A stretch of DNA of 64,000 nucleotides from Cucumis sativus (taxonomy: Eukaryota > Streptophyta > Magnoliopsida > Cucurbitales > Cucurbitaceae): positions 3,596,001-3,660,000 of the forward strand of contig NC_026656.2 of NCBI RefSeq assembly GCF_000004075.3, in the 5' to 3' direction. Below, one piece after another: positions 50,424-60,790 of the stretch (within the stretch, counting starts at the first letter, position 1; each line of letters opens with the position of its first letter). A model generated the notes under the pieces. The model saw only the letters and a program-made list of their open reading frames with translations. It made no database searches and had not been told where the DNA came from. Made by a program: the position numbers and the translations under genes.

Positions 50424-51578
50424 TTTTAAATTCATATCAATTTATTAATTTGGCAAAATACTATTTTTTGTCTCTATACTTTGATATTGTTCAAGTGTTA
50501 TCAATATTTCTCTACTCAACTATTTTAGGTTGATTTAGTGCTAACAAAACAGTCATGTGAGCTTGCTAAAAGGGTTTTGAGTGAATGAGTTTACCAAATT
50601 TATTGATTGTCTCCTTGATTTGATATTAAGGGATTTATATCTAAAAATCAAATTTTAATGAAAGGAGTAGTTTGTCTATCTTATATAAGAAGTTTGTAAG
50701 GAAATCGGTACATGTTAATTAAAGAAAAGAAAAAGTAAAAAACTCTTAGTCTCTTCTTCTTTCCTTGTGTGAACCACCAGCTCTCCCAGCTTTGGTTCTC
50801 TTTCTCTCTTCTCTCTGTCATCCGCACACTCAATGATCATTAGCTCAAGGTTGGGATATTACATAAATGTACCATAACCAAAATGAACTAATTAAAGCAA
50901 CGAAACAAGATATAAAAAAATTTCTCTAGGCCAGAACTTGATTGTGAGGGGCATCCTTAGAACATTATCTTGTAGGACAAGATTATGAATATCATGACCA
51001 CCAACATTTTCATGGAATCACACTTAAAATATAGATGAGTTAGTGACTAACTAACAAGTTTATAGTTCCAATCTTTATTAAATACTTCGAAATTCGAAAA
51101 TCTAACTGAGTACTTTGATCACTTCTTTGGAAAATATATGGAAAAAGAACCAAGTCTATTGAAAGTTGGATATATTCTGGTATATATCTCTGTTTTGCAG
51201 CAAACAAATATTGGATAATCAACAACCCTATACTTTCAAAAGATTTTCCATTTAATGTGATGAAATGAATTTTTTTAGACATAAAACCAATATAGAAATT
51301 AAATGAGGATTTGGAATTATGACATTGCATGGTAAAGGTTATATTGATGTACTTTACCTAGAATTTGAGTTAATATAATTTAGAGAAAAACTTGTAAGAG
51401 TTAAACTTAATTTACTAGCAAATGCTTACTTAGCTCAACGCGATAATCACTTTCGATCGTTGTGCTATAAAATCTTACATTTAATTGATAAAATCAAGTA
51501 TCTATATCTTAACTCCCACGACCATACATACATATGTATAATTGCTTTTACAACCCTAACTTGATCATAAGTTTACAA
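50424..51578. other. spacer between the duplicated PMEI genes
   Basis: AT-rich, no gene supported. A C/T-rich run near 50750-50825 carries no coding frame. The 3' UTR of copy 1 lies in its first part. Confidence 0.6.
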
Positions 51579-51984
51579 TTAGGAAGGTGTTTAAGAAAAA
51601 TGGAATTAAGGAAATGGATGGACAGAAGTGGAAGTGTTGTTGAATAAAATGAATTGATTACCATTACTAGACATGATCCAATCCAATACTATAATCATTT
51701 TAATTTATTTTTTTTGTTCAAGATCCATTGTTTTGTGGTTAATCATATAAAAAGTGATATTCAATATAAATATTTTACTTGAGATTTCTTTTTTTTGTTT
51801 TTAATATAAATGAATCCAATTTAGGAATGTGTCAATTCAAACATACATATATACTAAAGTAGACAAGTGATTGATTACCATTAAAGAATCCAAAATTAGA
51901 AGATGTTTGAAAAGAATGGATGAAAATAAATGGAAAAAAATGAGGGTGTCATTGAAAAACACGAGTCAATTTACAAAGAGATCC

Positions 51985-51991
51985 TATAAAT
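51985..51991 (+). promoter_or_regulatory. TATA box of the second PMEI gene
   Basis: TATAAAT, 40 bases before the ATG, in the same context as copy 1. Confidence 0.5.
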
Positions 51992-52030
51992 TCAACACTC
52001 TTTTTCCTTTCACTTTGCCCAAATTCAAAT

Positions 52031-52585
52031 ATGACTTTATCAACATGTTTTTTGTCTTCTCAATTGTGGGTTACCTTGTTCATCGTTCTGGTCACCGTTT
52101 TTCAGTCGACTATGGCAGCTGATAGTGGAACTGAAGATAAAATCAATAGAATATGTCGTCAGGTGGAAGAATTTGAGTTTTGCAGCCAAACCTTCCATCA
52201 GAATTTGAAAAGTGGTTCAGCAGACTATATTGGACTAACTGAAATAGCAAACAATCAAGTGTACACGAAGGCATCTAGTACACTTGTTTACATTGAACAA
52301 CTTTTGAGAAGCGTAAGTGATCCAACAACAAAGAAAGCGTTACTAGTGTGTGAAAATGGATATTATGCAGTAAATGAAGCGTTTGTAGAAGGGATCCGAT
52401 GGTTCTCACAAAAATATTACAAGGAAATGTTGAATGTTGAGAGGAAAGCACCAAGCGCACAAGCAAGTTGTACTTCGATATTCAGCACTACACCACCACC
52501 CAAACAAAACCCACTTTTTCAAATTAATAGGGATATGAGAATTCTCATTGCTATGGCTATAGCATCTGGCTCTAGCATTAGTTGA
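52031..52585 (+). CDS. pectinesterase/invertase inhibitor (PMEI domain), tandem copy 2
   Basis: Single exon, 184 aa, with the signal peptide (1-30) and the four PMEI cysteines in the same positions as copy 1 (42, 51, 107, 147). Changes relative to copy 1 cluster in the signal peptide (Leu/Ser/Thr/Met swaps near 26-28). In the mature part they are mostly conservative: Lys39Asn, Met45Val, Gly61Ser, Arg101Lys, Arg139Lys, Thr152Ser, Glu168Asp and Val178Ala. The intact frame, retained cysteines and shared TATA box argue that it is functional. Target enzyme unknown. Confidence 0.88.
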   Translation: MTLSTCFLSSQLWVTLFIVLVTVFQSTMAADSGTEDKINRICRQVEEFEFCSQTFHQNLKSGSADYIGLTEIANNQVYTKASSTLVYIEQLLRSVSDPTTKKALLVCENGYYAVNEAFVEGIRWFSQKYYKEMLNVERKAPSAQASCTSIFSTTPPPKQNPLFQINRDMRILIAMAIASGSSIS

Positions 52586-53569
52586 TTTTAAATTCATAAA
52601 AGCTTGTGTGTTGTTTTATGATGTAATAATCCATTTGATGATCATTTGGGGAGCACACTTTAACACAGATCTTCAATTGATTTTTCAAAAATTAAAATGG
52701 AGTTTATATTATTCAATTTTTATCATTGTTATTTCTCTACTTAACTATTTTAGGCTGAGGTAGTGCTTAAAAAATAGTCACCACTCTACTAAATAGTTTT
52801 GAGCGAATTTGGTCAAATATACTAATACATATCAATTTATTACGTTGAATTATGTTTACTTTGGTAAAATACTATCTTTTTCTCTATACTTTGAATTTTA
52901 ATTCACTTCGATCCATGCATTGTTAACTTTGATTCGTGCACATTCAATTTTTGCATCAATTTGCTCATTGTGCTTCAGAATGTTTGTTTTGGTCTATATA
53001 CTTTAAAAGTAATCATTTTGATCACTTTATACCCAATTAAAACTCCTTGATACAAATATTTATGACTATATTTTAAGAAATTTAGAATGGGTAATTACAC
53101 TAGATAACAATTTTTAGAATAATTATTAAGTATGTAGCAATTTTGTTATATACTTAATTATTTTGGTTATAATTGCTATATTTGCAACTTTTGAATTGTA
53201 ATAAACTCTAGGAGATGGATCTATATTATATTACAATTGTAAATCAAATCCAATTTTTGAATCTAACGGTTATATTTGTAACTATTTTTCCTAAATCTCT
53301 CCCTACCTCAAATTAGAAACCAAAGCAACTCTAAACGTTATATATACTTGGTCGTTTTAAGTACAAAAGCTCAATGTTGTTTTAAACTTTTTCTAAGAAA
53401 CTAAAATGGACACTTTCGAGTTTTAAGAACGAAATGCTTTATTACTATTTTAACTAGAATATAAGAGTAGTCATTCATGGGGATTGTTGGAAATGACTAT
53501 CAATGTATTAGTTATAATTGAAAATTAATTATAATTATTATTATTATTTTGTTGTTCTAAAATCAATAT

Positions 53570-53600
<31 letters not shown>

Positions 53601-54190
53601 TAGGGTATTTTGATGTCGTAGAGCTCTCTCTTCTTCAAAGGAAAAACCTAGGTTTCTTTCTCTCGGAGCAAAAAAATTTCTTCTGATTCTATTTTGACTC
53701 CCACAAGTGCACACATGAGTAGAAAGTTGTGTTAACCTTGAAGAACAATCGACATATGCAATTTCGCACTGAGGTTGCGCTGAATTTTGGTTTCAAGACA
53801 GTGGTTCGACACGACACAACAATGATCAATTTTGTTTTTCAACACTTAAAGTAGTTTTTGTATGTTCATTTCTTAGCTATGGAATTCTTAACAAAGAATT
53901 CAAAAACAGAAGTTAAAAAGTTAAAGCAAAAACACATTTGGCCAAACCAAAACAGACAAGTATAAATTAGCCAAAGAAGAAAAACTATATTGTTTTATTA
54001 AAGAGGATCTCAAACCTCTAACCTTTAAAAGAAGTTTTCACAGTCAACAAATTGAATTGGGTTAGTAGGAAATGTAAAATGTGAATAAGTAGAAAAAGTT
54101 CTTTGAACTCAATGACACAATTGTACAACCTAAAGAACAGACTTGTCGAAGTAAGGTCGTAAAGCAGGTAAGACTCTAGTCTAGTCATAT
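52586..54190. other. intergenic region between PMEI copy 2 and PMEI 3
   Basis: AT-rich, with a (TA)n run at 53573-53601. No gene is supported. Confidence 0.6.
53573..53601. repeat. (TA)n microsatellite
   Basis: An uninterrupted TA run, seen directly. Confidence 0.9.
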
Positions 54191-54440
54191 CTAAAATGAA
54201 GGAGGTATACAGCTTTCCCATTGTTGTTTCTCAAGAGTTTAACTTGCATGTATCCCATGTGGCTATTTTTCCAAGAAGGATCCTTAACTTTTTCCCTGTA
54301 ATGTACTTGAAGGAAAGAAAGTGGCATCCCACAAAGCACAATCAGTTACTTTTTCTCCCAAACTTATTATTTAAACAGCTTTTTCTAAGTTTCCAAAGAA
54401 AGCCACTGCTCATACAATCTGTTCTTTTAAGAAACCAACA

Positions 54441-54995
54441 ATGAATTGCTGTCTAAATCTTACCTCTTTCATCCCAGCTCTTCTTTTGGCAGCTTTTTCC
54501 CTAACCGTTTTCCCTTCTCATGGAATCCCCCATGAAAATCTGGTCACCATTTGCTCTAAAACCTCCAATCCGTCGCTCTGTGAGAAAATCCTTAATAATG
54601 ATTCCCGTACCGTCTCGGCCAACCTCCCTAAGCTCTCACTTATATGCAGCAATCTGGCCAAGAAACAAGCAGATCAAAACCTTGATACCTTCTACAAACT
54701 AAGTAAGAATGAGAGTGATCCCGAGGAGAAGAAAAGTTTTGAGCATTGTGTGAAGTATTACCATGAAATTCAATCAAATATCCAAAAAGCTTATCAGTTC
54801 TCACAGCAGAAGATCTTCAGAGAGAATGGTCCATTGGTGGCATCAAAGAGACTTGTTCTAAAGTGTAGTCAAGCCATTAGAATCAATTCATTGTATATTG
54901 AAGTCATGAACAAACTTATGATCCTATGTTGTGATATTTCAATAAGCGTAAATCAATGTGCTGCTGCTAATGGTCACCATTCAGTAAATGTTTGA
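54441..54995 (+). CDS. divergent PMEI-domain protein
   Basis: Single exon, 184 aa. The N-terminal hydrophobic stretch (residues 8-28, FIPALLLAAFSLTVFPSHG) is a signal peptide. Cys38 and Cys47 in TICSKTSNPSLCEKI form the first PMEI cysteine pair; Cys103 and Cys142 fit the second pair. Extra cysteines at 69, 163, 164 and 173 are unusual. TICSKTSNPSLC is the classic start of invertase/pectinesterase inhibitors and differs strongly from the two tandem copies upstream, so this is an older paralogue. Its C-terminal end lacks the RILIAMAI segment. Either pectinesterase or acid invertase could be the target. Confidence 0.85.
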   Translation: MNCCLNLTSFIPALLLAAFSLTVFPSHGIPHENLVTICSKTSNPSLCEKILNNDSRTVSANLPKLSLICSNLAKKQADQNLDTFYKLSKNESDPEEKKSFEHCVKYYHEIQSNIQKAYQFSQQKIFRENGPLVASKRLVLKCSQAIRINSLYIEVMNKLMILCCDISISVNQCAAANGHHSVNV

Positions 54996-55499
54996 TAAAA
55001 GCAATAAGTAATGAAACAATGAACATTACTTATTGTTCTTATTGTTTTGTTTGAGTTTGTCTGTTGAATATGAACTAAATAAGTTTGTTAGTTGAATTTT
55101 TCTTCTACGTAATGTTTTGATTTATCCCTAGACTAAGAAAAGTAAATGATGAAAGAGATAAATTGAAAAATTTTGTAATTATATGGAAAAGAAATGTGAA
55201 TCGTGGAAGTTTTAGAAAAAGAGTATAACATGCAAGGAAGAAATTTGAATTCTTGAATGTACCACTATAGCATGCAAGATCAGATTTGTTTCTCTCAACT
55301 TGTAATTTCCAAAACGATATGCAAAAAGATCTACTATAGCTAAGTATAAACCAACAAACAATTAATATATATCTTCCTTTTTACTTTAATTTGAGTTATT
55401 TGAACTGAAATCACCAACCAGAAAATCAAGAGAAAATGTATAAGAATGCATGCCAAGATTGTGCATAAAATAGCAGCACAATAGCAGCACAAAGTATCC

Positions 55500-55506
55500 T
55501 ATAAAA
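55500..55506 (+). promoter_or_regulatory. TATA box relic before the PMEI pseudogene
   Basis: TATAAAA in CCTATAAAAG, about 45 bases before the lost start codon, in the same relative place as in the intact copies. Confidence 0.35.
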
Positions 55507-55546
55507 GCTACTCTCACCTTATTCTGCTTTTGTCAGAATTCCAAAC

Positions 55547-56081
55547 ATTAGCACCCAAGTAAGAATCGCTTTCTCATATTCTTCATAACTGCTAACCTTC
55601 TTCCTCACTCTCTTCATTGTTCATCCAGCTTTGGGTGACCCGGCAACACAGCAGCAGATAAATCGAATATGCCATCAAAATGAGGATTATGGGTTTTGCA
55701 ATAAAACCTTCAATGAAAATCTGAAAGGTCCAGCAGATGATGTTGGTTTGGTCTTGATAGCAAATAACCAAGTGCTGAGAAACACTTCCAGGACCTCAGT
55801 TCATTGTTGAACTTCAGGCCAGCACTGATGATACAGTAACGAAAGCTGCTCTCAAGACTTGCAGAATCGGTTGAAGCCAGGTCAGGCAGGCATTGGTGCA
55901 GGCAATTTCTTACTTCAATCAGAAAGACTATGCCAATATGGTCGAGGCTGAATGAGCAGCACCAAGAGAAGAGGCTTCCTGTAGACCACCAACACCAGAT
56001 AGCCCATTGGTCGAGAGGAAGAGGGACTTGAGAATCCTCATTGCAATGGATGCGGTCGCAGGTCATGTTCTTGCCACTTGA
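55547..56081 (+). pseudogene. PMEI pseudogene, related to the tandem pair
   Basis: The frame has the order of the intact PMEI copies: a hydrophobic leader, RICHQNEDYGFC, NENLKG and IANNQVL, then after a frameshift VTKAALKTCR, YFNQKDYANMVEAE and RKRDLRILIAMDAV. The start codon position reads ATT instead of ATG. There is an in-frame TAA in the leader, a one-base frameshift with a stop near 55805, and TGA codons within the second half. All four family cysteines are still visible. The decay therefore looks recent to moderate, and the copy cannot make a full inhibitor as read. It is closer to the 49.9/52.0-kb pair than to the 54.4-kb gene. Confidence 0.88.
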
Positions 56082-56691
56082 TCTATTCGCTCATCCCTGC
56101 CAGACTTAAGTGCACACAGCCTCATTACACAACTATGTTATAGTGTAATGTACGTAGATAAGAATATATTTGTATGGTAGTATTAAAGCGGTATAGGGGT
56201 AATTTGGTAGGAAGTTAGTTACGGAGTCTTGTTATAAAGATAGGATGAGTGAGAAAAGGTAGACAACTTTTTAGTGATCTAGAGCTTGAGTTGGTGTGCT
56301 CGAGGGTGGTTTATCTTGTATTTCTTCATAGTTATATTTCAACGATGAACATCATGAAGTTGATGCTTTCATTCATCTAAATTGGTCGAAGTAAAATGTA
56401 AGTACTTTGGCTGCTTAAATTAACCATATCCCAAAAGCTTATAACATTGCTCTGTCATTTAACTGGATCCACATCTGTATACATGACAAAAAATGGGCAT
56501 AAAACTAACCCCGACTTCCTGATGAACAACACTGAAAAGAAACATTCTATTTCCACCAAATCTCACATGAATCACTAGGAACGGAGTACATTTAGCATTA
56601 AGGATGGTAAATTATCAAGTATTCTGCACAATGATATCATGAGCCTTTCTTTCTTGAATTTAATACTGACAAAATGAAGGATATCCTAAGC
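56082..56691. other. intergenic region between the PMEI pseudogene and TRAPPC4
   Basis: No gene is seen. The right part is probably the 3' UTR of the minus-strand TRAPPC4 gene. Confidence 0.6.
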
Positions 56692-58237
56692 TCATCGGCC
56701 AAGCAAAGCAACACGATCTTTTTGCACTGCCTGCGCTAGGTTGATGTCAAAGAGCTCGCACCGTATAGGCATCTCCATCTCGTAGAATGGATTCTTCAAT
56801 ACAAAATCTGTGTATAGTTCATAAATGTACTTCAGAAGACTCTCCATGTGCTGAGTCCCAGGTTCACACACAACAAAAAACTTTGTCCCTGCAACAGACA
56901 ATTTCCATCCATGATTCTGGTTCTTTATAAAGTTAATGCCGTGACACTTTGCAGAGATAAAAAAAATTTGAACAAGGAAATATAAAATTATACTTCGGAA
57001 CAAGCATTTCTATTTCTTATGTAGGTTGGTTGATAATGAAAAATTTATTAATTCTTCACACCAAAAGCCATTCATATCCATATCAAAACAATCTTTAAAT
57101 CTCCTCCCCCTATGCAAGTAGCAAAGTGTAATGACAAAAGATTAAACATGAACAGTTACAGAGTCGAGATTTCAAAAAACTAATTTTGTGGTTTCTGTTG
57201 ACCACATGCTAATTTTTTCCTCCAAAAGTTTGACAACACAAAAATATTTGCGAAGGAGACTACGGTATATTAGTATGGCTATTAAAAGCTACACTTTTCT
57301 AATAAAGGATTAATGTCATTTCTAACTATCTGAGTACAACTCAACTAATCAAGACATAATAATCTCAACCAAAATTTATGTTTTAATCCCCACTCTCATA
57401 CATTCTTATACTTGAAACAATAAACTGAACAAAGATCAATTTCAATAACCAAAATTTATATTTGAATCCCCACACTCATATCTATGGAGACTATAGCATG
57501 GCTATAAAGAAAAAGGCTACATTTTTCAACTAGAGCATCAATATCATTTTTACAATCAAGCAAAACTCAACCAATCAGGCACAATAATTTCAACCAAAAG
57601 TTATGTTTGAATCCCCATCCTCATAAGTTCTCGAGCTCAACAAGAAACTTAACAAAGATCAATAACGTTTCTAGAACTTCAGCTGTGCTTTCCCACTCTG
57701 GGATTCACTTAACTGCTTATCTATGGAATCACAGAATGTGAGGCAGAAACCATGTGTTTGAGGCAAAAAAAGTAAACAAAATACAGGAAGGAAAAACGTA
57801 CCAGTGAGTGACTGGAAGCAATGGAGATCGAAAGTGTCAGCTTCAAGAAGTTCAACACCCGAACAACCAGCTATAGGCGAAAGCTGCTGGGAAATGGCAT
57901 GCATAGAATGCCACAAACTCGCCACTCTCAAACTGTCATTCGTATCCATTCGTCCAGCAGACCCATAATCCTAAATTTTAAAACAAACCCAATAAGAGGT
58001 TCAAGCCATACAGAATACCCAGAACCGAATTATATATCTTTGTAATATGAGATGAAAAAACTGAAATCTGGGGTTCCCAGAAACGAAATAAAGCTTAAAA
58101 AATCTCAACCCAGGTGGAAATGAAGGGAAATTTGTGTTTCCAATTGCGTGAACAAGTAGTTTGAATAGGTTGATTACCTTGTAGAAGATCAAACCACCAG
58201 ATTTATTGATGATGTAGAGGCTGTAAATCGCTGCCAT
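56692..58237 (-). CDS. TRAPPC4: trafficking protein particle complex subunit 4 (TRAPPC4/Trs23)
   Basis: A core subunit of the TRAPP tethering complex, which activates Rab-type GTPases at the ER-Golgi and Golgi. Three exons join in frame: 58237-58178, 57970-57802 and 56888-56692, giving 141 aa, which is the usual plant length. Introns are GT-AG; the second splits a Gly codon. The protein starts with the longin/SNARE-like beta strand MAAIYSLYIINKSGGLIFYK, continues SLWHSMHAISQQLSP, then has LEADTFDLHCFQSLTGTKFF and GTQHMESLLKYIYELYTDFV, and ends FDINLAQAV followed by LLGR. Plant forms lack the extra PDZ-like insert of the animal protein, which accounts for the short length. No signal peptide; it is a peripheral membrane protein by family. 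Confidence 0.96.
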
Positions 58238-60066
58238 CGTCTTTAGATCTATCCAAAATTTGAAGAATTATGAAGGAAATGAGAATAAAAATAAATATGG
58301 GTGTGGATAGGGATTAAGTGTGGGTAAGAACGTAGATTGGAAGGCGCAAAATCCAGTTCAGTGAACGCCGATCTTAAGGCGGAGTTTCGGGGAGCTTGAG
58401 ACTGGGGGGGAGTTGCCAGTGGCGGGGATCAAATGTAATTACGACGACTTTCTTTTTTCTTTTTTCTTTTTTCTTTTTCAATTTCTATACTAAAATAGGG
58501 GAATTAAAATACTTTTCAAAAAATATTAAATTTAATCTAGGTTGTTTTATAATAAAAATTTATTTTATTAATTGTTTACATTTTTTCTCCAAATTATGAA
58601 ACCTAATGCTTTTTGTTTTACTGTTTGAAAATATTATTGTTATTTAACTTAAATTGAATAAAAAAATTATTTTAAAAGATAGAAATGTTTAAAATATTTA
58701 TAAATATAGCAAATTTAAAAGATTTTCTTTTTTTTTTTCCCAAATAGTTAACGTATGTTATTGGACTCTCCAAGTAACTAATGATTTAACGTGGATTTTT
58801 GTCTATTAAAAAATGTTAATGAATGATTAAAGGTTGATTTGAGAGATGTAAGCATAAAAAAAAAACTAGTTTAACATATACAATGAAATTTAGACCAAAT
58901 TATAGGGATTTAATTGAAAGTTTAATGCTAAGTTGATGTCACCCTTCCTTGGGCGTTTCCAATTTGTTGTTTAGAAAACTAATTCAATGGTCTTCCTTGA
59001 GTCATTTATGGTTGTAACATGGCTGAGTAACGATAGCTTCTTGGTTAACAGTAAACCATTCCCCATCGATATTATTCCTCGTGGAATTTACAATATACAT
59101 ATCTCACGAGTGTCCACATCCGCTTAGACATAACAAACCACTGTTCCAAATTTGATCATTTCTTCATCTAAGACTGGAATGTTATAGAACTTGCGAAATA
59201 GCAAAGAATTGATAGCCAATAAATGGGAGTTCTTTATCATATGATCCTAATTGACGTATTTAATGTCAAGATTCAAGACAAACGAACATTCATTCAAAAC
59301 CAAAACCGATCTCTTGAAATTTCTAAAATTGTAATTTTTCCACTTCACCCTCTTCTTTCTTCGTCTTTATCGTGCCTTTCCCAAGTACTTAACTGCTTCC
59401 ATTTCTTCTGAAATCAAGAGTGACATCCCAACTCTAAGAAAGAAGCAAATTACTATTTTATTCTGTCCTGAATTGAGAAGGATGTGTTAGGAAAGGTGTC
59501 CATTCCATCTCCCTCCTCGTTTGATTGATTATCATACGGCCACAAATGTGCTTCAAAATGGCTGAGTATACCTGCAAACAAACACATATCCCTGGATAGG
59601 CTACACAAGAGAGGAGTCTTCATCCGAGCAACATAAACTAGCACAATCCATGAACGACTAAGATCATGCTCAACGGTGATCTTGGTAAAACCTAGATTGA
59701 TATTCCAGGAATTAAAATGGAAATTTGGGAAACAATGGGATGCAGAGGGGGAAAAGCTCTACAAATGACCAATTCTCAACAAATGATAATCTGCTATTGA
59801 ATGTGCAAGTTTGTGATCCAATTTAATTGTAAAAAATGCCTGAAGTGAAAAGGCATTCGTCTTAAACAGAGTACAAAACAAATAAAAAGTGAACAAAGGA
59901 TCAAGGGCACATCCAGATATATCAACTAGATGGAGTAAGGAGGCAATATGCAGCTTTTAAGGAGTGAACACCAAGGTTGTATACATGTAGCCACATATTG
60001 TTGAAAGCTTCCCCACATAGAAAGTCTGGGAAAAACTGAAGGATTACAATAAATGGCATTCATATA
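58238..60066. other. intergenic region right of TRAPPC4
   Basis: The first 150 bases are the TRAPPC4 promoter/5' UTR. A (TTTTTTC)n-like stretch lies near 58450-58480. The short frame on the minus strand at 59453-59644 follows a good acceptor-like TTTGCAG and may be an exon of an unidentified transcript; I cannot name it. A CCCACAT motif at 60012-60018 loosely resembles the plant snRNA upstream sequence element. Confidence 0.4.
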
Positions 60067-60132
60067 GCTTAGGTTTTTGTTATGTGCTGATGGCTCAACA
60101 ATCGAATCAGCACAAGACCGTCCATAAGCACA
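60067..60132 (+). ncRNA. H/ACA-like hairpin element, copy A
   Basis: The lower stem GCTTAGG (60067-60073) pairs with CCATAAGC (60122-60129, one bulged A). The upper stem GTGCTGAT (60084-60091) pairs perfectly with ATCAGCAC (60106-60113). An internal loop separates the stems, with 10 bases on the left and AAGACCGT on the right. ACA follows at 60130-60132, exactly 16 nt after the upper stem, which fits the 14-16 nt rule of H/ACA guides. A canonical H box and 5' hairpin are not clearly visible, so this is a candidate only. Confidence 0.4.
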
Positions 60133-60537
60133 GAGACTTCAAACAACAGAAAAAGCGTATGAATTCTAGAATCTAGAGAATCAACTAAATCCAAGACAAA
60201 TCAACAAAATCACAAAGAGCAATGACAGCTACATTACTACAAACAGCTTAGTTTCAGATATTTGCCAATGCAACGGAAGCTATCCCTAAAATTCCACTAT
60301 GACAAACTTGAACATCACGATGCATGAGAGCCAGTTAATCAGCAGAGGACCATACAAGCACATTGCAACTGTCATTCACAAAAATAGAAACACGCAAGAG
60401 ATGTGTGATAGAAAGACATTGACAACCAAAGAATTATCAAAAGGCTTGAGATGTGTATTAAAAGATATATGCCATTGCACAGATAGTTCACCTCACTTTA
60501 TACAGGGGAACTTGTAAAAGACAGTGGCAAGAGTGTA

Positions 60538-60601
60538 GCTTAGGTTTTTGTTATGTACCGATAGCGAGAAATGAATCGGCACAAGACCGTCCATAAGCAC
60601 A
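60538..60601 (+). ncRNA. H/ACA-like hairpin element, copy B
   Basis: The layout is that of copy A: lower stem GCTTAGG/CCATAAGC, upper stem GTACCGAT (60555-60562) with ATCGGCAC (60575-60582), and ACA at 60599-60601, again 16 nt after the upper stem. One T-A pair of copy A is C-G here, which is a compensatory change; one A-C mismatch is also present. The terminal loop sequence is different from copy A. Confidence 0.4.
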
Positions 60602-60726
60602 AACACAAATAGCCAGATGATTAAAAATTAGCACCATGTTGTGATTCAGACATCTGCCATAACATGGATATATTTTCCTTAAAAAACCTAAAGAAAAACT
60701 TGAAAGACAAAGATGGCAAGAATGTA

Positions 60727-60790
60727 GCCTATGAATATGTTGTGTGCTGGTGATGGTAAATTAATCATCACAAGACCGCACATAAGCACA
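60727..60790 (+). ncRNA. H/ACA-like hairpin element, copy C
   Basis: Lower stem GCCTATG/CATAAGC with one mismatch; the upper part pairs T-A and G-C without the bulge seen in A and B. Upper stem GTGCTGGT (60744-60751) with ATCATCAC (60764-60771), with one wobble and one mismatch. ACA at 60788-60790, 16 nt after the upper stem. About 60 bases upstream, CCATGTT and AACATGG (about 60633-60667) form a separate perfect 7-bp stem that could be a 5' hairpin. Confidence 0.38.

Larger units (their letters stand above)
49414..52610 (+). repeat. tandem segmental duplication carrying two PMEI genes
   Basis: The unit beginning near 49414 (AATTAGGAAGGT, then AAGAAAAATGGAA) recurs near 51579 at a spacing of about 2.16 kb. 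Upstream DNA, TATA box and complete coding sequence are shared. The coding parts have identical length. The homologous upstream DNA has small indels, and similarity fades after each stop codon. Confidence 0.85.
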
